DNA from: Mrakia gelida | Taxonomy: Eukaryota; Basidiomycota; Tremellomycetes; Cystofilobasidiales; Mrakiaceae | Length of the DNA stretch: 64,000 nucleotides | NCBI GenBank assembly: GCA_024345305.1 | Contig: BRON01000008.1 | Location: 1,674,001 to 1,738,000, forward strand | Reading direction: 5' to 3' | Part shown: piece after piece, positions 33,926-47,426 of the stretch | Position numbering within the stretch: the first letter of the stretch is position 1 | How the letters are laid out: each line of letters begins with the position of its first letter | Notes under the pieces: model-generated | What the model was told of the DNA's origin: nothing | What the model saw: the letters and a program-made list of their open reading frames with translations, nothing else | The model's database searches: none | Position numbers and translations under genes: made by a program

Positions 33926-36900
33926 ATGGCCATCCTTCCTTCCTTCAAACGCAGACCTTCCACTACCTCATCCGTCAAAGCAGATTACGAACAAGCTTCT
34001 CCTTCTCTCAGATCGACTTCAAGAGGAGGAGGCGAGACTGCTTCGAGTCCTGGAGGGAGGAGGGAAGGAGGAGGAGGAGGGGGAGCTTCCTCTTCTCCGA
34101 CGGGCGTCGTGATGGTCTCTTTCAACCTTCTCAAAGACAAGGTGAGCTTGAATTTATACATCTGGTGGCGGCAGATATGGTTGTGGCTCCATCGAGTGGC
34201 TAAGCGACGCTCTTGAACGTCGTTGAACGCGTGTAGATGGCAGGAAGCGAGAACAAAGAGCGAGCGAGAGCTGACCTTTCGTTCGTTCGTTTCCCTTCCT
34301 TGCTTCCTTCCTCGCTCAAAGCTTCCTACGAAACCCAAGATTCTGCCCATCTCACCTCGTACAGACTCAAGGATAGCAAGAGGGATCCAGACCTTCGTTA
34401 AACTCTCGGAAGCAAACATGTCGGATGTCGTTCAGCCCTTGGTTCATCAGTTGAGAGAGCTCATCAAGGTCAGCTCGTCGTCTTCCCTCTTCTTTCGCTC
34501 TCGTCTTCCCTTCCCTGACCTTCTCTTTTCGCTTAGACCTCCGAATATCAACTAGAAGACCACGCTCTCACACTCACTCTCCAAACTCAACTCCTCATCC
34601 TCGACATCCTCTCTGCTATCCTTCCTTCCGCTCCCTCCCACCCTTCGGACCCGGAACCTTTCCCTACCACCCTCCCTCTCGAAGAACCCTCCCTCAGCTT
34701 ACTCCTCGAAGCTCTCTCCATAATCATCTCAACAAGCTCCCTGTCAGCCTTCTCATCGCTCCTCGGAGGACTACCTAGGAACTCGGAGGACTCGGGGAGA
34801 GGATCAGTCGCGGGGAGGTCGAGCAACACCAACACCACGTCGAGGAAAGGGCAGCAGCAGCAACAGCAGCACATCGGAAGACATCAGAACTCTAGCTCGA
34901 GATCAGGACCTTTCTCTCCGACGTCGTCGTCCAACAGTCTTCCTCAGGATGGTCAGGGAGGATCGATACGGAACGGGGAGGTCGGGTCGAGCGAACAGCA
35001 GAGGTTCAACGCGGTGGCCGTCGCTCCTGCTTTCGAGGCGCTGGTCAGGGTACGAGCGACAGAGTTGATGAGGGCTATCTCGTTCTATCGGTGAGTCTCT
35101 CAATCATATCTAGTCGTTGGGGAAGTCGGGGCTGAGCTGACCGACTGGTCTTCTCGCCTCAGATGGGACGTCGTTTGGACGAGCATCCGAGGGAAGCTTC
35201 AAAATCTCGCTTCCGAATCCCTCGACGATTCTGGACTCTCCGAGACCTGCTTGGAAGCATGCTTCATTGATCGACCTCGTCTCGTTCAGGTTCTCAGCGG
35301 TAAGCCCCAACCGATCCATCTCCTTCCCCTCACCGCGGCTGACCTCGTCCTGTCTCTTCGATTCGAACAGAGCTCTCCCCCGTCTTCATCCATCTCCCTC
35401 GAACAGCTCAAACCTCCGTCTCTGACTCCCTCTATCGAGCCATCTGGTCCTGGATCCGCTACTCTCCCGCCGACTTCGTTCAACTCTACAGGAAGGGTCA
35501 ACGACTGGAAGGAGATCCGTCTTCGCTGTTCGACGTTTGCTTCAACGTGATCGGAGATACGGACAAGAAGGCTCATACGTTTTGGCCTGTGATGACGATG
35601 CTGCTAGCGTTGTGTCCGGATCTGATCGTTAAAGGTGAGTCTCTACGCTCGTGGCGAGGAAGAGAAGATGGGGAGATCGGAGCGCTGACGAGACGCGTCT
35701 TTCCCTTTCCCTTTCTTTCCTTCATCAGTCCTCGAAGCCAACCCTCAGAAACAGACGAGCGTTACCAGTTCGATGGGGAAGAAGGTCAGCCGTTCCTCAT
35801 CCATACTCACTTCCGAACATCCATCCTGACCTGCTCTCTCTCCCGCTCGCTCTCTCGCAGATCAACTTCATCGAATCGATCCACTCGGCCTTCTACTCGA
35901 CCAAACTCTCCAACTCAGCCAAACGAGCTTGCATAGATCTCGTCGACCTCGCTTCCCTCCTTCCGAGCGATATTGAACACACAGGTCTTCTCATGTGGGT
36001 CTCGGACTTCGCGGGGGATCTACAGGATCAGCTTCTGAATGGGAAGGAGTCGCCGGTGAGTTTGATTTCTCGTTCGACGAGACGAGAGAGACGCGTTTGT
36101 TTGCTCGAGCTGACCTGTTTTCGTGTTGGTTCGTCTCTCAGGACGCTGAGTTGGTCGCTAATGGTGAGTAACGTGTCTTCTCCACGTCTTGTGGGTGACC
36201 AAACGCTGATGGCGTTGTTTTTTTTGCAGGTCTCGAGCACTTCTATCGACGCGACCCCGACTGGCTCTCGAGGACTCTTCCGAAACTCCACACGCCGTTC
36301 GAGAGGATGTGTCTCGCTCGAGCTTGCACGAAACTCTCTCTGGTTAGTTTTAAACCCGTCCTTCTCACTCGAAGTTGCTAAAGCTGACCTCTTCGTTCAT
36401 CACAGACGACCTCGTCCTCTTCGCCGCCGCTCAGCGTCGAACTCATCAGCTCCGTCGGAAACCTCCTCGCTGACTACGTTATCAGTCTCAAGAGCGTGAG
36501 TTCTCCGTCATGCGCTATCTTCTTGAGCTTCACCAGCTGACAAGCATACCTTCTTCGTTATTCCAGACCTCTCGAACCATCGCCGACTCAGCAACCACGA
36601 CCGGATCCCTTCGCGAGCTTCGCCAATCCGACGTCGACCTCCTCCTCTTCATCCTCCAACTCTACTCCACCGACATCCGCTTCCTCGTTTCCTTCCACGA
36701 CTCGGACAAGGTCGCCATCCTCCTCAACCTCCTCTCCAGCATGCTCTGCGAACCAGCACCAGGGGTCGTGCGAGCTGCTGCTTCCGCTGCTTTCAAGTCG
36801 ATCTATCGTCAAGCTGGGGAGACCGTCGAGGGTGGTCAGAGGTTGGAGTCGTCGCAGGAGGTATACGAGTACCTTGGAAGCACGTCGTGAGTAGTGTTGT

Positions 36901-39900
36901 ATCTCTTCGAGTGACACAGCAGGGACGGAGAGCTGATCGCTCGACTTTCTTTGACGCTCGCGGTCAGATGGAGATCGGTCGGAAACGCTGCTCATCAAGT
37001 CCTCAACCTCGGGATCGACGACGCGTCGAGCAAGGAGGATATCGAGATACTTTCGGATACGTTCTCGCTCGCTTGCAGCTTCGCAGCTACCTACCTCCAG
37101 GCGAGTCTTCGTTCGGTCACCTTTCTCTCTCGTCTCCTCGAGCTGACTACCGCCCCGTCGCTCTCCCTTCCCAGGCCCACGCTTCCTCTACCACGATCCG
37201 AGAAGGTCTCGCCATGCACGAAGTCGCTCTTACCTTCACCATCCTCTCGCCAGATAAGGAAGTCGTCGCCGTCGCTGTTGACGCGTTCAAGAGGAGGGAC
37301 TCGGACCTTACCCACCTCGTCGTCTCGATTCTTGGATCGACCATCTTGGATAGCTCGCCAGGGCTGGAGTTGCTGGATGCTCAGAAGAGTTGGAACCAGG
37401 ATACGGAGGCGTTGTTTCCTTCGGGACCAGGTGAGTTGTGTTCGAGTCGAAGGAGGGAGGGGTGGGAGCGTCGAGAAAGAAGGACGGGGAACTGACTTCG
37501 TCTCTGCCTTCGCTTGCCTCCAGTCGACGCTCGTCTCACGTTCACCGCTCTGAGCAAGGTCCTCTCCTCGAGACCCGCTGCCAGTCGAGCTCATGCGTTC
37601 GCCTTCAAGCTGCTGTTCGAGAGGTGGGAGAGGACGTTGATCTCGATTCGAGCGGGAGCGACGCTTACGGACTCGAGGGAGTTTGTCGAGTGGAGGTGAG
37701 TCCTCGTCTCTTTCGGGTCCTTGTGATATCGTGTTCTCAAGATGCTGATCTTCCTCGTGTCGGTTTGTTGTAGTCATCTGGCATCGGTACTCTGCATCTT
37801 CGGTCAGAGCTGCCTCACCGTCGTCGAGCTTCGAGATGGTCCTTCGCGTCCCGATCTGTTGACGGTTGAGCTTCTCGAGGAGTGTGAGTCTTCGCCTTCC
37901 GCCCGCCTTCATCTTACGAGATCTTTCACTCACCCGCCCACTTTTCGTCCCTCACAGTCGTGCAGGGTCTCTGCGACTGCCTCGTCCAGAAGGAGCTCGC
38001 GCTTCGCTCGTCCGTCGAGGTCGAGCTCTCTCAACTCGGACCTCGTCTTCTCGAGATGCTCCTGCACAGTCTCCTCAAGTGAGCTTATTCCTGCGCTTTC
38101 CACCCTCCTATAGACCTATCCTGACCCACCCTCCCTTCGCAGGACGAGTCGAGACATCTTTCGCCGACTTCCCACGCCAACTCTCCAAGACCTCGGAACG
38201 AGTTTCGTCTCCACGGCCCTCAACATCCTCATCGCCACCGTCCCCGCTCTCACCACTCCCATCTCCTCCGACCCCGGACCTCTCCTCGCGACCCTCACGC
38301 AAAGGCTGGATCGAAACCTCGCTACCCTCGCCGGAATCCCAAGCGAGTCAACCACCGTCGACGGAGTCTCGACGGTCGTTTCGTCCCTCCAACGAGCTTG
38401 TCAACTCTGCGAGATCATCATCTCGAAGCGAGATCTCTTCCAGTGGTCGGCACTACCGCTGCTGAGGAACGAGCTGCTCGATAGGCTGTCAAACTGGACG
38501 ACGTGGAACCTCGTGAGTCGACTTCGACCGTTCAAAACGCGTCTCAAAGTCTCTTCGCTGACTCCTTCTTCTTCCTCTTCTCTTTCGAACAGACCATCAA
38601 CCCGAGGATCCTCCCAACAGCTTTCGTCGAGCTCGACTACTCGTGCATCTCGACTGCCGCTACGCTCGCTGAGGGATTGAAGCTTCAAGCTGGGTACCGA
38701 GTGGGAGGATCGAGGAAGAGGCTCTTCGAGAGCTGGTGCGTTCTTTCCTTGTTCGCCTCTCTCGTTCATCGTGCGAACCTTCGACTGATTCGTCTCCTTT
38801 TTTGATATCTGGGTAGGTTCTCGCTTCTTCACCACCATCTGCTGCAAGCTCTGAGATCGAAACCTCTCGCTCTGACGACTCGGGAATCGTCGCTGGTGCG
38901 TTTCCCCTCCGTCACCCTCTTCGATTCGACGATTTTGCCCAAAGAGCTCATCTGACCGACCATCTTCCTTTCCGACAGTCGAGAAACCTGCCAGACTTCC
39001 CGACGGCCATCGGAATCACCCGTCAGTCCCCAGTCGCCTTTCGCATCGAGCCTTTCGCTTCGGAATCGCTGACTTTCGTTCCGTTCAACAGTCTCGAACC
39101 TTCTCAGCAACAATGGAGACGTCGCCTTCGATCGATGCATCGCCATGACCTACTCTTCAGATCTCGCCGTCCGAGCTGTCTACATCAGGGTCGTCGGAGA
39201 AGCTACGAGGAAACTCGTCGTGAAGGAGAAGCGGAATCGATTCGAGCTGGAGAACAGGCACCCTCTGCTCGAGGTTAGTCGAACCGTCTTTTTTCGACCA
39301 AACCCTACCTCTTGATACTGACCAGCTATATCTTCCCCGATCACAGATCCTCGTCGAGCCAGGAGTGAGTCGCCTCTCGAAATCGTCGTCGATCTTCTAG
39401 ATTCCTTGGCTGACCACCTGCTGTCTCACGTCGTAGATGCTCCTTCTTCCCATCCTCACCGACATCTACTCTAGGGTCGATCACGATACGGTCTCGGATC
39501 TCGTGCTTCGGAGGTTCGAGAAGCAGGACGCTGGATTTGACCTTCTCAAGGTAAGTCGAGAGCTCGTTCGGTTCTCAAGTTCGCCGTCGCTGACTTTAGC
39601 TGTTCTCCAGGCTCTCGTCGAGATCGAGATCTCCCAGACCACCCAAGAGGCCGAGATCTTCCGAGGAACGACCCTGTGCACCAAGGTTTACTCTCAGTTC
39701 GCTCGTCGACACGCTCGGTGAGTCCTTGAGTCGCGTCTCGAACGAGACCCTCCAGCTCGGCTGACCTCTGTTTCCTCCCCACTCCTTCAGGAACTACCTT
39801 CGGAATCTCCTTCGACCCTTCGTTCAAGCCATCATCGACGACAACCCAGCGTACGGATCTGCCTCCACCGCCAGGAACGACGCTCCTCAGAGCTCGCTTG

Positions 39901-42900
39901 CCATCGAGAGCTTGGCTCAGACGTTGTTGGATCGTTTGTGCACGAGTCTTCCACGTGTTCCTCAGTAAGTTTCAAGATCTCCCTTCCACCCTTTCTCTTC
40001 TACTCGAATGAGCTGACTCCCTCTATCGCTGTCCAGTCATCTTCGAGCCGCCTGTCGAATCCTCGGAGAGACCGTCGCAGAGAGGTTCCCTGGAATGGGT
40101 CGTCGTGCCGTCGGATCGTTCGTCATCCTCAGGATCGTCTCTCCGTCCATCGTATCTCCGGCTTGGATGCAGCTCGATCTCGAGGGACTCAACCCTTCAG
40201 GTCGACGTGCTCTCGTCGACGTCTCGAAACTCGTCACCAACCTCGCGAACGACGTCGTTCTCGGACAGAAGGAGTCGCACATGGGAGAGTTCCAGGCTTT
40301 CAGATCTCCAGCGAACATCCAGGCGATGGAACGGTTCTTGGATGGTCTTCAAGTGAGCCTCAAATCTATGCAGGTTTTGAGAGAAGAATGGATGCGTCGA
40401 CTGACTTCACACTCTTCCCTCCTCTCATCAGATCCCCGACGCCTCTCCCTCTCCCTTCTCCCCTTCAGTCTCTTCGACATCCGACGAGGACGATGCCGAC
40501 GAGCTCTTCCTTCGCCTCATGCTCAAAGAACATGCGTCAACCGTCGACGAATACCTCGGCAGCCATCCTCGACGAGAGGAGGTTCGGAAACTCTTCGCTC
40601 CTTCGAGTTCATCTGGATCGGAGACCGCTATCGACTTCATGACGAGGACTCGAGCTCGGAAGCTTCACTCGGAAGGGTTCAACGATGTGTTCAGGGACGT
40701 GTCGAGTCAGGTGAGTCGGCTCTCGTCCAGAAAGAGAGGCTGAAGAGAAGACGAGACTCGAGCTGACCCCTTCCCTCTTCCCTTTTCGCTAATCAGGGAA
40801 AGTCAGTTTACTGTCTCGACTGTGGACGCCTCGAATTTGTTGATCTCGATCGACTAATGCGATATGCTCTCGACGTGAGTTTTGGACTAGTCTCTCGATT
40901 TGCTCGACCTCGTTTTGACCCTCCGTTCTTTTCCCTCTCTCAGATCCTTCAGGACGCGTCGGCCGGCTGGAGCGTCGTTTTCGACTGCACAGGTATCACC
41001 AACCTCGAAGGACTCTCTGTTCCTTGGATCCTGGAATCTCTCAAACTACTCGAGACGTTGAAGACGCTCTGGGAGGGAGGATCGAGTCGATGCAGGAAGG
41101 TCATCATCTACGGCGCGAACTCGTTGACGTTGGTTCTCTATCAACGGGTCTCGAGCTTGCTCGCTGTTTCGAACGGTTGGTCCCCATCTTCCCTTTATCT
41201 TCCTTCTCTTTAGAGTACTGATCGCGTTCTTGCTCCTCTCAGGTACTCGAGCTCTTCGAGAGGTCGTCGGTCTCGACTCGACTGCCGCCCTGGCTGCTTT
41301 CCTCGACGTCGATGCTGAGCACTTCGACTTCTTGACTAGTAGGTTTCTTCCCCTCCGTATCGATGGTCTTAGCCTCCTACTGACTATCGCCTTCTCTTTC
41401 TTCAGCTGTACCGACTCAGGAGGAAGCGCTCTTCTTCGACCCTTCGGCGGAACTCGTCGACGCTCATCGAACTCGAATATGTGAGCCGTTTTCTCTCCCT
41501 CCTTCCTCCTTTTTCCGCTCTGACAATCCATTACGTCTTAATAGCAACCTCGATAACCCTCGGAAAGGACTCGATCACCCTTCTGCGAGTGAGTTCGACT
41601 TCTTCATGCTCAACGCGACGGCGACGCGTCGCTAACCTCCTTCGTTCCCTCCTCGCCAGTCCAACACTCGTTTGATCCTCGGACCTCAAGGAGGATCGAC
41701 CGTCGTTCAGGACACCAGGATGCTCAGCGACCTTCGAGATCTTTCAGTCACGGACGACAACGGAACTCGAGTGCTCAGAGTTCGTTTCAAGGCTGGCGAT
41801 CCCCTCGACCTCGTCACGGACGGTGAGTCCGTTTCCCTGCGATTGTGACCTCCTTTGCACGCTGACCATCTTCCCGTCGCACCTTCAGGTCAACCTCAGC
41901 TCGAGATGGTGGGTTTCGAAGACGCGTCGTCGAAGAGGAGTCGGATCGCTGATCTTCTTCCCTCTCCTTTTCGCAGATGATCTCGGCGAACCTCAGCAAC
42001 CCAGCACCTCGAACCAAAGCAGCAGCTCCGGATATGACGGCAGTTAGAGTCACGCTCTCTTCTCTTCTCAACCTCGTCGCCATGAAGTCGGATGTTCGAT
42101 CGGCAGCTTTGGGTGTTCTCGCGACTGGTACGTATTTACCTCTGCGCGCTGTTCTCCTCTACCTTGAACTCACTCGACTGACCTGCTTCTCTTGTCATCT
42201 TCAGTCTCTGAAGCTGGACCTCTTCAGCTCCCTGCTCTTCCCATTTTAGAAGGTTGGTTTCGATCGTCCTTTCCGCTTCCTCCTCTCTTCCCTCGCCGAC
42301 GACTCTTCCTTTCACTTCCAGGTCTCGCCCATCCCCGAACTGCACACAGCATGGTCCTCAAGACTGCCAACGAGATCACCGCTCTCAACCCCGAGTACTC
42401 GATCGCTTTGATCAGGGAAGGATGCCTTGCGTTCGGTCTCGTCGAGGACCCGTTCCAGCTACGGCTCTTGCTCGATTTCTTCGGCGCCTGGGTCAGTCCA
42501 CCTTCATGATCCAACGTTCGCGTGATTTGCTCGTCACACTGACCTCCGCATTTGCCTCGCAGATTCACAACCTCTCCGCCTTCCTCGCATCGACTCCCCC
42601 GAAGACGGATCACTCAAAGATCGCCGTCGTGCTTCGAGATCTTCTTTCGATAACCGTCGCTCATCATGGAGTGAGTCCGACCTCTTCTCCTTCCTCTACT
42701 TGAAGATGTTGACCCTTCTTTCCCTTCACAGTCTCTTCGAGCCGAGTTCGCAGACGTCTGGGCCAAAGTCGGCTCCTTCGACCCAGCTCTCGGCGACGCT
42801 GCTGCTCACGAGGCCATCGCGAAGGCAGCTTTCTCTGAGCCTTCGTCGGATCGACTCGATATCGTAGCAGAGGTCAGTCGCGTCCTCCTGTCGCTCTCCC

Positions 42901-45342
42901 TGTCTTCGAACGCTGACTTTCCCTCCCTTCTCGTTTTCCCAGGTCATCCTCTCTCTCGCTTCGCACAGTCTCGTTGGAACCTTCCTTTCTTTCGTGTTGC
43001 AAGTGAGTCCAGTATTACTCATCCCTCTCAATAGTCGAGTCCTCGCTGATCTAGGTGCTCTCGCTCTCGCTGGACAGCTCGTCGAGGGATCTCCGCCGAC
43101 GTCCCTCCAACATCCTTGGACGAAACAGATCGCGTCCTTGGCCACCGTCTCGGAGAAGCTCAGTCACTCGCCTCAGTACACGGATTTCCTCCTCCCTGAC
43201 CTCATTCACGTCTCTTTGTAAGTTCACTCGCTCTCGATGTTGCTCGTCGTTCTCGAACCTGACTCATCGCTCCGCGTTTCGTTCAGGCTCACCCTCTGGA
43301 CCGGCGACGACGCTCACCTTCCCCTCGTCCACGGAACGATCACCAACGTCCTTCGATCCCTCTCTCCTTCTTCCTCGACGACCGATCGAGCTCTTTCGGA
43401 TCTCGCTTCGGCTCTCCAACAAGATCAACGCCGAAGGACCCAACGACGTCGATCTCCCCTCCAAACTCCCGAGAGTCTCATCACCGAAGCTCTTTCAAAG
43501 GAGCTCGTCTGCACCTGTACCTTGAACGCGATGTTAATATCTGCGAAGAATCCAGGTGAGTCGACCTGTACTTCGGTCTTGTGCTGTAACTTTGTCGAGA
43601 CTGACCTCATCGTTTCCTTTCGCCTTCCAGATCAAGCCAACGTTTGGAGAAGTGAGTCGCGTCTCGCTGTGCTGCTTGCCCTTGAATCGGTCTCTGATTC
43701 GCACCTTTTCTTCCTCAGCTCGGTGGCTAAGTCTAGCCGTCGCCTCAGCACTCAAGAGTAGCGTTCCAACGCGACCAGCAGCCCTCGCGATTTTGAAGGT
43801 CCTGGTCGAGGATTGCGACGTCGATTCGTCGAGTCTTTACTGCCACGTTCGTCTTTCCTCTTCCTTGTCTGCGCTCGGATACGACAGCTCCTTCTGACCT
43901 CTCTCTTCTCCTTTCTCAGATGCTCGATGCCTTCGGGAGGATGCTGACGGACCACTCGGACGACGAAGCTGGAGTTATCGCCGTTCTTCGCTTCCTCACC
44001 GGTCTCGTCAACCAACTCTCGACGGAGTCGGTTCTTGCTTCGTTTTGGATAGGAGTAGCAGGTAATTCGACTCTCCTTCGTCCCTACCTCACCGCTATTG
44101 CTGACCTGCGACCTCTCCTTTTGCTTCAGTCCTTCAAATCAGTACCGTCCACTTCGTCGTCGGCCTGGACCTCGTCGCCATCTCGCTTCGGACTCTCCTC
44201 TCTAGAGAGATATATCCCACTTCGACCGAGTTTCTGGAGGCCCTCATCCCGAACGGAAACTTCTTCCTGTCCAACGTCAACTCGGATTGGGACGTCAACC
44301 TCGAGGGATCGTTCGCTTTTTCGATTCTCATCCTCGTGAGTTCCACCATTCCGACGCGTCTATGTTCTCCCTCGACTTTCCCTGACGCCCTCCCTCGTCG
44401 GTTCTGCAGCTTTTCAAGGGTCTTCAGTGAGTTCTTCTTCTTCAACGTTCGTCTCGAACACCTCTGATCGATCTCATCGCGTCTCTTCTTTTCCAGTCTC
44501 CCGCTCGCTCGCAAAACCACCAACGACGTCCTCTTTCAACTCATCGAGATCCTCCTACGATCGGAAACCCTTTCCTCAACAGAAGAGCTTGCTCTTGGCC
44601 ATGCTCTCGCGACGATCCCATCGAACCGCTCCAGGATCGAAACTCTTTACCACGAGGTCGGACTTCCTCGCTCGTCGCTTTGGGACGAGCTTCCTTTACC
44701 TGTACGTCTCCTTTTATTTTCCAAATTTGCCCCTGAGACCGTTTTGATGTCCCCCCTCCTCCTCCCAACAGGCAAACGACGAGGTCACGGTCGTTCTTCT
44801 CGCTTTCGTCGCTGGACCTCTCCTCGCGTCGACGACCGAGAAGGTCAAGGCCTACGGACTTCTCGCTCGAGCTTCGACGGAAGTGCCAAAGATGCTTGAC
44901 CTATGGTGAGTCTGGGGTCTCCGTTATTACCTCGAGCTCGTCTCCCAAACTGACCCCGTCCTCCCTTCCTCCTTCAGTCGCGACCTTCTCCTCCCCGAGC
45001 TCAGCCAAACGATCGCGACCTCAGAGGACAAGGAACTCCTCACACTGGCCGACACCCTCCTATCTCGCACTCTCTACAGCCACCGCTCGTCGTCTCATAA
45101 CCTCACGGAGGAGCTCGAGTCTCGAGGGTGAGCGGCCGTGTCAACTTCTTTCCCTTCTCGACGAGCTCCGATTCTGACCTTCGAGCCTTCGTCAATTTAG
45201 GCTTCAATCGCTCCTCACCTGCCACACGTTCACTCCCATCAAGATCGAGACTTTCCGACGACTCCTCATCGTCGCTAGTGAGATCGTTCGAGTCGAGGTC
45301 TGTCGTTTGGAGGACGCGTCGGACGAGGAGAGGATCCGATAG
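33926..45342 (+). CDS. Neurofibromin/Ira-type Ras GTPase-activating protein
   Basis: A very large gene of some 35 or more exons running from the ATG at 33926 to the TAG at 45340-45342; about 2,600 residues by rough addition. The RasGAP domain lies near 39,100-40,400: RCIAMTYSSDLAVRAVYIRV, then IFRGTTLCTKVYSQFARRHA, where the Arg of FRG-T corresponds to the arginine finger, and ILGETVAERFPG...AVGSFVILRIVSPSIVSP, equivalent to the FLRFINPAIVSP block (FLR is ILR here). After it (40,800-41,700) comes a CRAL-TRIO/Sec14-PH-like module (DCGRLEFVDLDRLMRYALDI, WSVVFDCTGITN), as in NF1 and yeast Ira1/Ira2. The rest is HEAT-like helical repeats. A short poly-Gln run lies at about 34853-34872. It switches off Ras by stimulating GTP hydrolysis, lowering cAMP/PKA signalling. 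Nearly every intron carries a CTGAC branch site. Confidence 0.92.
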
Positions 45343-46787
45343 ACTTTCTTCCTTTGCTTCCCGGTTTCGCTCTCTCTTCTTTCCTTACATCCCGTCTCTC
45401 ATATCTTCGCTCTCTTTTACACCCGTCTCTAGAATATATACCCGTCTCCTACGTATCCCAGCACGATCTCATGACCCGCCTCTCACTGATTAAGAGAGAA
45501 AGCTAATCAAGAGAGAAAGCAACGACGCCGCTTCGAATCAACTTGCGGCAAGCAGTGAGATACGTTGATAAGAATTCGAGAATGGCCGAGAAGGGCCAAG
45601 GAGAGAGATGAGAAGGGGGGACTTGAGCAGGGAGTTGTTGACCAGCGACGACGCGTCGCGGCAAGAGATGAAAGGGAGGGGAAGGCGACGTTGCTGGGTT
45701 TGCTCAGAGCTGCTTCTTCGAGAGACGGAGGATCGAACTGTCAGAGCAGAGATCATGCAGGTAAGAGCGGGGTTTCGGGCTGATGGCAGGTTTCTCGAGA
45801 TGCTGGACGTCTATAAGGAAGGGAGGCGATGAGCTTGCGAATCTCCTTTCGCTCGCTGTCCCATGATCCCTTCCCTCGAGCGAGTCAGCGAGAGAGCTTA
45901 CATTTTTGTTTAAGTACTACACAAATAATCAGCTTGATCCGAAGACTGAGGAAGAGGTTGGACTGAGTCAACGATTTATAAAAGTGTTGAAACGAAAAAC
46001 AAACGGGTACGCGTCCAGGTATCGAATTCCGCAAGCTTTCAGCCTACAAGGCGCTCTCTTTCAATCGATCTACAGATTTTGTTGGCGACCTCCCTTTTGG
46101 AGCGTCCAAACATCGAATGGGAAAGATATGTTTGATTCTCAACTCAGGACGCGTAGCTTGTTCTCTGCTCGCATCGATCCCTTCCTTTCTTTCCCCCTGA
46201 CCTCTTGTCATCCGAAAAGCAGGCGAAGCAACAGCCGCCCATCACCCTGTTAGCGCCGCCATCGCGACGAACACAATGACGTCCAGCCTTTCCAGATACA
46301 CTCGTCTTCCGGCTCGAGAGGAGGTGGTGGTGGGTTGAGGCTTCCGTCGTCTCGGGTGAGGATTGATGGCCGAGGAATCCATGTTGACTGGAGGGATGCG
46401 AGCGTACGACGTGGAGGGAAGGAGAAGGGCGGGTGGATGTGGTTGGCGAGAGTAGGAAAGGATGTCTAGATCGCGAGAGGCTAGTTCGGCCGTCGATATG
46501 ATCTGCTGAGCTTTTTGCTTCGTTCCTGATGAAGAGATTAGAACGCGGCGGGTCGGTCAAAAATATTATGACAACGAGAAGGAACCAGCGAAGCGAGCAA
46601 GGGGGCTGGCTGGATTGGGAGCAAACAGAGCTCTGTTCGGCAAGCTCAGTAGGGCGGACGGACCACAGGTATGAATGATAGCGTCCAAAAGGACGAGCAG
46701 GTCTACGGTCAACACCATGGGAGCATCCTTAGGAAGGAAAGAGAAAGGAAAGGGGAGGGACTCAGGGAAAGAGGCAGCGATCAGAAA
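45343..46787. other. Gene-poor region after the RasGAP gene
   Basis: About 1.4 kb with no convincing gene. It starts with a pyrimidine-rich 3' region (CCGTCTC repeated near 45424 and 45445) and a short direct repeat, AAGAGAGAAAGC, at about 45491 and 45508. An AT-richer patch at 45900-46140 carries an open frame of 115 codons (plus strand) without recognisable similarity or splice logic. Confidence 0.35.
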
Positions 46788-47193
46788 TCACAACGCTCGA
46801 ATGGAGGTTCGTTCGTTTAATTCGTTCTCAAAGCGCTGAAGGGTTGGGATCGAGTCGTCGCGGACGGAGTCAATGCTCGAGGAGGATGAGGGATGGGGTG
46901 ACGATGGTGGTGTGCTGGAGGTAGAGCTCGAGTTGAGAGGAGGAAGAGGAGCTGAGCTCGAGACGGAAGTCGTGTTGCTTTTGGTCGCGGGAGGAGAGCC
47001 GCTGGGAGCAACGAAAGCTGGAGGTGGAGGTCTTCGAGGTCGGTGAAAGAGATACCGTTCTTTGGCGAAGAAGGGGACAGAAAGAGGGGAGATCTGCTAG
47101 AGTCGGGTGGCGCGAGGAGGGAGGGAGGGAGGAGGTCAGGTTCTCGTGAGAGCGGACTCGGTAGCTTGTGGGTTTGAACCTCATCGATGGCAT
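46788..47193 (-). CDS. Candidate small two-exon gene, unknown
   Basis: Weak candidate. Exon 2 (46788-47093) is preceded by a good pyrimidine tract, a CCGAC branch-like site and CAG, and reads about 101 residues starting ISPLSVPFFAKERYLFHRPR, then Pro/Ser-rich, ending PTLQRFENELNERTSIRAL. Exon 1 would begin at one of the ATGs at 47184/47193 (MRFKPTSYR) and needs a poor GTCCGC donor. The basic RYLFHRPRRPPPP stretch and the Ser/Pro tail do not match a family I know. It could be the end of a larger gene or a relic. Confidence 0.28.
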
Positions 47194-47390
47194 GGCCTTG
47201 TGCTTAGCAGGAAAGCCTGAGGAAAAAGCTGGACTCGCGAAACGAACGAGCGACTTGTCTCGGGAGCCAGAAGAAAAGGAGCTTCGCGTTCGTCTTCGCG
47301 GAGCGAGCAGGAGAAAAAGAGAGACAAATCTCTAGGAAAGTGGGGACTCGCAGATAGGTCTTACGTAGTAGCTTAGTAACGCGTCTCGTT

Positions 47391-47426
47391 CAGTCCTCTT
47401 GTTAGTAACAGTCCTCTTGTTAGTAA
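47391..47426. repeat. Perfect 18-bp tandem duplication (2 copies)
   Basis: The unit cagtcctcttgttagtaa occurs twice head to tail. A related TTAGTAAC lies just upstream at about 47373. Two copies only, non-coding, so a local slippage or duplication product. Confidence 0.85.

Noticed and set aside
37091..37933. Minus-strand frame of 280 codons
   Set aside because: Complement of RasGAP exons and introns; those exons splice in frame on the plus strand with strong similarity to Ira/NF1 proteins.
47391..47426. Direct repeats as a possible CRISPR-like array
   Set aside because: Only two head-to-tail copies with no spacer, in a eukaryotic genome.
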